23,253 bases of DNA from a virus, in the IMG/VR virus record IMGVR_UViG_3300021131_000049, positions 1 to 23,253 of that record; one strand, written 5' to 3'. How positions within the stretch are numbered: position 1 is the stretch's first letter; every line of letters starts with the position of its first letter. Below, in pieces: positions 19,786 through 23,253 of this stretch. The translations under genes were made by a program, and so were the position numbers. The notes beneath the pieces were generated by a model, which was not told the origin of the DNA, did not search any database, and saw only the letters and a program-made list of their open reading frames with translations.

Positions 19786-20217
19786 TTATCCTTTTAATAA
19801 TTGTTTTGGCGTAGTAATTTTAATTTGTTTTACCGCCTTGCCTTCTGCGACGGGAATTGTTAATATCAATAATCCCTTGTCTAAAGAAGCTTTTAATTGA
19901 TTAAGATCGAATTTAGTTGAAATTTTCCAACTTAAGTCAAAGCCCGATCTCTTGATACCTCGATAAATAGATGTTTCTTGATCAAAAGGACGTACTTTTT
20001 CGTACTTAATACGTAATAAGTCCCCTTCTACTAAGATTTCAATATCGTCTTGTTCAAGGCCAACTGCAGCAACTTCAAATCGAATGCCGTCTTGTGTTTC
20101 AAAAATGTCTACTGGGTGTGATACTTTCTGCGTGATTGCAGAGAAATGCGATTGTGTGTCTGATAAATCTCGCCATAATAGGTCAAAGATATCTAGCTCG
20201 AATGGTCTAAATGTCAT
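19786..20217 (-). CDS. Small heat shock protein (Hsp20, alpha-crystallin domain)
   Basis: A 143-residue Hsp20. N-terminal arm FELDIFDLLWRDL; alpha-crystallin domain from about residue 34 (HPVDIFETQDGIRFEVAAVG) through DIEILVEGDLLRI and FDLSWKISTKFDLNQLKASL to GLLILTIPVAE. The C-terminal VKQIKITTPKQ carries an I-x-I motif that docks neighbouring dimers. It binds unfolding proteins without ATP. Hsp20 genes are known in T4-like cyanophages. Position just before GroES/GroEL in the same direction makes a chaperone operon, which may be driven by the box at 20303. Confidence 0.93.
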   Translation of the reverse strand: MTFRPFELDIFDLLWRDLSDTQSHFSAITQKVSHPVDIFETQDGIRFEVAAVGLEQDDIEILVEGDLLRIKYEKVRPFDQETSIYRGIKRSGFDLSWKISTKFDLNQLKASLDKGLLILTIPVAEGKAVKQIKITTPKQLLKG

Positions 20218-20231
20218 AATTTTAGTTTTGT

Positions 20232-20248
20232 GTTCCCTTTCGGTGAAC
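20232..20248 (-). promoter_or_regulatory. GNRA-capped hairpin in the Hsp20 leader
   Basis: The minus strand reads GTTCACCGAAAGGGAAC: GTTC pairs with GAAC, then an A bulge, CC with GG and a GAAA tetraloop. It lies 15 bases before the Hsp20 start in the longest intergenic gap of the window (20218-20344). It could affect translation, for example as a temperature-sensitive or protein-bound leader, but the stem is only six pairs. No T run follows, so it is not a terminator. Confidence 0.35.
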
Positions 20249-20302
20249 GATTAAATAATTGTTTTATAACTGAAGGCCTACCAAGTACCTTGTTTATTTC
20301 TA

Positions 20303-20312
20303 ATAAATATAC
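20303..20312 (-). promoter_or_regulatory. Candidate promoter box GTATATTTAT before the chaperone operon
   Basis: Minus-strand GTATATTTAT, identical to the boxes at 33-42 and 9375-9384. It lies in the gap between the DNA polymerase and Hsp20 genes, about 86 bases before the Hsp20 ATG. TATATTTA differs by one base from the Bacteroidota -7 element. It would start a transcript with a long leader containing the 20232-20248 hairpin. Confidence 0.5.
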
Positions 20313-20344
20313 GCACATTTTAATTTATAATGAAATTTATGTCT

Positions 20345-22648
20345 CTAGTGACCGTCTCGCCAATTTGGTGCCAATGCAGGGACAGCCTTTAACTTAAGAC
20401 TTAATTTGGTGGTATTCTCCATACAATCTTGTACAATTTCGGCAGCTTCCTTTGCTCTATCGTGATCCACTTCGCAAATCAACTGGTCATGAATCTGAGC
20501 GCACACCCAGCCTTTTATTCCGGCTTGCTTGAATCTTCTATTGATTGCCAATGCGGCTCTGTTTACGATAGACGCAGATAGTCCTTGAATCTGTACGTTT
20601 TTGGCGTTGTTTAGTCCGTTTACGAAGTCCCTTGAAATGCTTTTGACTTTGTCTTCTCCGTGACTGTAGGCTAACTCCTTTTTGGTATTGTAGTCCAACA
20701 TTGCGTCGCCTAGCTGTTCGTATATCGCTTTTACTTTCGGTAAGTGTCTTATACGACCAACTTGTGTTTTAACGTATCCTAAAGTTCTTGCGTCGTTCTC
20801 AGACTTTCTCATCCACTTCTCTAGTTCTGGGAATCCACTTAGATAACCGTCGACCAATTTCTTTGCTTCCTTTGTCGATACTTCGATGTTCTTACCCAGA
20901 GCGTAAGCTCCCATGCCGTAAGGAATACCTAGAGCGTAAGCTTTTGCCTTGTTTCTCAACTTAGGTGCAAGCTTTCTTAAATAGTTGTCGGCCTTTTTAT
21001 CAGGGGAATATTGATCTAATTTTTCTGTTTTGATTGCGATCGTTGAATAGAAGTCCCAACCGTTTCTAAAGATATCCTTTAGTCCTTCGTCGCCCGATAC
21101 GTGAGCGAATACGTGTGGCTCTAACGATTCGTAGTCGTCGTCGATGAATATGTTGTGTTCGTCAGGAACGAAAAATGCTCTTACTCTATTGTTGTATTCG
21201 ATTACGATTGGATCGTCGTCACCTTCTTCCTTTGGTCGTGGTAATTGTTGAGCGTCGGAACCGTAACGGCCCGATACTGTACCGTGTTGTTTGTAACTAA
21301 AGTAATATCTACCATCCTCTTGACCGTCCAAGAATCTTTCTACGTAAGTGGACTTGATCTTTAATAACTTGTTGTATATTCTTAGATTCTTCGCCCATTC
21401 TTCTGTATCTCCAATGGCTTGAATCATATCGTCGTCGAACTGTGGTTTACCGGTTTTTGTGGTAGATTTTGCCTTGATACCCAAAGCACCGAAAGCAATT
21501 TCACCTAACTGATCTTTGGATTGTATGTTGAACCAGTTACCGTCGTTGGATTCTTTCCAAAGCTTTAACTGTATTTTGGTGATTTGATCTGGCTCTAGGA
21601 TTTGTGTGTCTCCGTGTAGTAAGAATTGTTTAACTGGACCGTCTGGAATTCTTAGTATGTTTGCGTTGGCGATGTTGTACTTGCCGGTCTTTTCCGACCT
21701 TGGGAATTCTATACCGCTCTGATCTATAAGTTCTATGGCAAATGTACCTCTGTTGTTCGCAGGGAACGCATTCGCAGCTTTTATCAAGATCCAATGTTTT
21801 ACTTCTGCATAACTTAACAACTCTTCAACGACCTTCTTCTTGTGATCCTCTAGAGCTTGGGTAACTTCGTCCTTAGTTCTATTGATTAGGTCCATATCTA
21901 GCTTAACTCCGGTTTCTTCCATTGGGATAGTAACTTCTTTGTACAATGGCATTACTTCGTCCTCGAAGAAAAATGCTTCTAGACCTTGATCGTATAGATC
22001 CTTAATAAAATGATTGTAAACTCTTAGCGTTAGATCGGTATCGGCCGCAGCGTACTCGGATAGAATATTGATATCGGCTTTCCATATTTCGTAATTGTCT
22101 CGTGTAACAGAGCCGCCGTTTTCTTTGATAGAATTCTTTAGAGCTATCTGTTCTTCGTTGGCCGCTTTTTCTACGTCCAATCCAAGTTCTTTTTGAATCA
22201 TCTTGGCGATACTCTTCAAACCAAATGGAGAACTGGATCCGAACCCAGCGCCTTCTTCGTTAACAGTGTGTACTAACAACATTGTATCTGCGCGCAAAGA
22301 GGACAACAGATCGATCTTAAAATAGTTCTTAACGAATCTACAGTCGAAGCTTGCGTTGTGCATGATCAGCTTTTTGCCGACCAACATGTTAATCACTTTG
22401 ATCGATACATCGTGAGCTTTAACGTCCTCGATATACGCATCGACCAATTCGCCGTTTTTGAATAATTTTGTAGGGAGATAGTAACCTTTACCAGGTTCTG
22501 CTGAAACTGACCAACCTATAATCGAACCTTTTCGTGGGTTTAACGATGTGGTCTCTGTATCGAACGCAATAATGTCGTTCTCTAATATGTGTCGTGCCAT
22601 TTCTTGCACGAGCTCTTTGGTATTAACCAGAACATAACTCTTTTCCAT
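20345..22648 (-). CDS. Family A DNA polymerase with 3'-5' exonuclease
   Basis: A 767-residue replicative polymerase. Exonuclease motifs: DTETTS (Asp30, Glu32), HNASFD (Asp102) and YAAAD (Asp203), all intact. Polymerase motif A is DDDYESLE (Asp505), motif B RNKAKAYALGIPYG (Arg565, Lys569, Tyr577) and motif C IHDQLICEV (His720, Asp721). There is no 5' nuclease domain, as in phage polymerases. Two variants stand out: Leu573 at the place of E. coli Phe762, which influences nucleotide discrimination, and Gln722 where Glu883 is usual. An unusual insert at about 285-345 separates the exonuclease from the thumb. The start is an ATG 9 bases after the 58-residue gene. Confidence 0.96.
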   Translation of the reverse strand: MEKSYVLVNTKELVQEMARHILENDIIAFDTETTSLNPRKGSIIGWSVSAEPGKGYYLPTKLFKNGELVDAYIEDVKAHDVSIKVINMLVGKKLIMHNASFDCRFVKNYFKIDLLSSLRADTMLLVHTVNEEGAGFGSSSPFGLKSIAKMIQKELGLDVEKAANEEQIALKNSIKENGGSVTRDNYEIWKADINILSEYAAADTDLTLRVYNHFIKDLYDQGLEAFFFEDEVMPLYKEVTIPMEETGVKLDMDLINRTKDEVTQALEDHKKKVVEELLSYAEVKHWILIKAANAFPANNRGTFAIELIDQSGIEFPRSEKTGKYNIANANILRIPDGPVKQFLLHGDTQILEPDQITKIQLKLWKESNDGNWFNIQSKDQLGEIAFGALGIKAKSTTKTGKPQFDDDMIQAIGDTEEWAKNLRIYNKLLKIKSTYVERFLDGQEDGRYYFSYKQHGTVSGRYGSDAQQLPRPKEEGDDDPIVIEYNNRVRAFFVPDEHNIFIDDDYESLEPHVFAHVSGDEGLKDIFRNGWDFYSTIAIKTEKLDQYSPDKKADNYLRKLAPKLRNKAKAYALGIPYGMGAYALGKNIEVSTKEAKKLVDGYLSGFPELEKWMRKSENDARTLGYVKTQVGRIRHLPKVKAIYEQLGDAMLDYNTKKELAYSHGEDKVKSISRDFVNGLNNAKNVQIQGLSASIVNRAALAINRRFKQAGIKGWVCAQIHDQLICEVDHDRAKEAAEIVQDCMENTTKLSLKLKAVPALAPNWRDGH

Positions 22649-22657
22649 AACTGTAAT

Positions 22658-22834
22658 TTAATCCTTATTCTTATAAGGAACGATTTTATTTAATTTGTCT
22701 TTACGTCTTTCGCAACCACAATCTTCGTGACCGAACAATTTTGCCACTTTCTCGGCAAGAATGTCCAATTTCGTTAATTTGGTAAATTTAGCGATTGTGT
22801 CGCCAAGACCTTTAGACTTTTGATTTGCTTTCAT
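22658..22834 (-). CDS. 58-residue conserved small phage protein
   Basis: ATG 22834 to TAA 22658. The product, MKANQKSKGLGDTIAKFTKL through HEDCGCERRKDKLNKIVPY, matches a very common small phage protein signature (GLGDTI-x-K-x-T-K, D-CGC-x-x-R-x-x-x-LNK-x-x-PY). Two close cysteines in DCGC could bind a metal. Function is unknown; in related phages it often lies next to replication or structural genes. It overlaps the upstream membrane protein by 23 bases in another frame and is read in frame to 9 bases before the polymerase. Confidence 0.75.
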   Translation of the reverse strand: MKANQKSKGLGDTIAKFTKLTKLDILAEKVAKLFGHEDCGCERRKDKLNKIVPYKNKD

Positions 22835-23018
22835 CTACTTGTTCTTTTTTCTTTAATACCATATCGGTTAATTTTGCCGCTGTCATTGCAGTCAAAATTG
22901 CCATTTGATCCCAAAGTTGATTGATATCACCTTTAAGTTTGCTCATTACGCTAAGTTGATATATTTGTAAAACAAATAAAACTACGATAATGCCTAAGTA
23001 AAAATTTTCTGTTGTCAT
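22812..23018 (-). CDS. Small single-pass membrane protein with coiled coil
   Basis: A 68-residue protein. An N-terminal membrane segment (about 6-25, FYLGIIVVLFVLQIYQLSV) is followed by a helical stretch (KLKGDINQLWDQMAILTAM) and a Lys/Glu tail. Start ATG 23018 is chosen; the frame extends to GTG 23033, but CAGTTATG is the start context shared with the polymerase and others. The function is not recognised. Just upstream a TATATTG box (about 23025) could be part of a promoter. Confidence 0.55.
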   Translation of the reverse strand: MTTENFYLGIIVVLFVLQIYQLSVMSKLKGDINQLWDQMAILTAMTAAKLTDMVLKKKEQVDESKSKV

Positions 23019-23070
23019 AACTGCAATATACACAAAACCTGGTTAATAATACTATTTTAATTACCGGTGA

Positions 23071-23253
23071 CTATTCGCAAGCCACGCAGTAATTAAAGTT
23101 TTTGGCGAAATCAGAAGCCGCACTTACGTTGTGTTGGTAGTACAACGATTTGATTCCCATTTCGTGTGCTAATAACATTAACTCGTTTACTTCCTTTGCT
23201 TTCGTGTCTGATGTAATGAATAAATTTAAAGATTGACCTTGATCGATGTATTT
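23071..23253 (-). CDS. Ribonucleotide reductase large subunit, C-terminal fragment
   Basis: The last 60 codons of a gene that continues past the right edge; TAG stop at 23071-23073. GQSLNLFITSDTKAKEVNEL, then HEMGIKSLYYQH, match the C-terminal part of class I NrdA proteins (QSLN-(L/I)-F, KG-x-K-(S/T)-LYY). It ends YCVACE, with the CxxC redox pair that transfers electrons from thioredoxin. The complete enzyme reduces ribonucleotides to deoxyribonucleotides. Partial because of the window edge, not truncated in nature as far as can be seen. Confidence 0.85.
   Translation of the reverse strand, partial: KYIDQGQSLNLFITSDTKAKEVNELMLLAHEMGIKSLYYQHNVSAASDFAKNFNYCVACE

Noticed and set aside
1-23253. 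tRNA genes, CRISPR arrays, insertion sequences or attachment sites
   Set aside because: No cloverleaf-like sequence, regularly spaced repeats, transposase, integrase or direct repeat pair was seen; nearly all bases are in protein genes.

Overview
The window looks like part of a lytic phage genome infecting a Bacteroidota host. All supported genes (about 39) lie on the minus strand, so the window is transcribed right to left. They are packed with 1-4 base overlaps such as TAATG and ATGA, and no gene-free stretch exceeds about 130 bases. Bacteroidota hallmarks are A-rich upstream regions without a clear Shine-Dalgarno, many short lipoboxes in MKK-type signal peptides, and a recurring TATATTTAT/TATATTTG box close to the Bacteroidota -7 element (TAnnTTTG). 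All three stop codons are used. No capsid, tail or terminase gene is visible, so phage origin rests on the nucleotide-metabolism set, an exonuclease-polymerase lacking the 5' nuclease, holin-like genes and gene density.

Right part (about 13.4-23.3 kb), replication, precursors and chaperones: the C-terminus of a ribonucleotide reductase large subunit, two small proteins, a family A DNA polymerase with proofreading domain, an Hsp20, a small unknown, complete GroES and GroEL, an SGNH-hydrolase-like protein overlapping a PLP fold-type-II-like protein, an unknown, a MazG-like small protein, dUTPase, dCMP deaminase, and a thymidylate synthase homologue whose base-recognition residue looks like that of dCMP hydroxymethylases. 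A phage carrying GroEL, GroES and Hsp20 together is unusual.

Middle part (about 9.4-13.4 kb), lysis and envelope enzymes: two unknown soluble proteins, a 41-residue membrane peptide, a membrane-anchored coiled-coil protein (possible i-spanin), a four-helix SMR/DMT-like protein without the usual glutamate, a lipoprotein glucosaminidase (candidate membrane-anchored endolysin), a family 2 glycosyltransferase, an LpxH-like metallophosphoesterase and a short thioredoxin.

Left part (about 0.35-9.3 kb), the most remarkable: nearly every gene encodes an exported or membrane protein. These are a 161-residue periplasmic protein, two large paralogous secreted proteins with dockerin-like and cohesin-like modules (one also with a PA14-like domain), two paralogous lipoproteins, five small membrane proteins (some holin-like), another lipoprotein, a CsgG-like protein, a 35-residue basic protein, a 464-residue secreted protein with a long Ala/Ser then Lys/Glu low-complexity spacer and a beta-rich C-terminus, and a small Thr-rich lipoprotein. 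I propose that this is a phage-encoded envelope or surface-display module, possibly built around a CsgG-like outer-membrane channel. The function is inference; the signal peptides and the module layout are read directly from the sequence.
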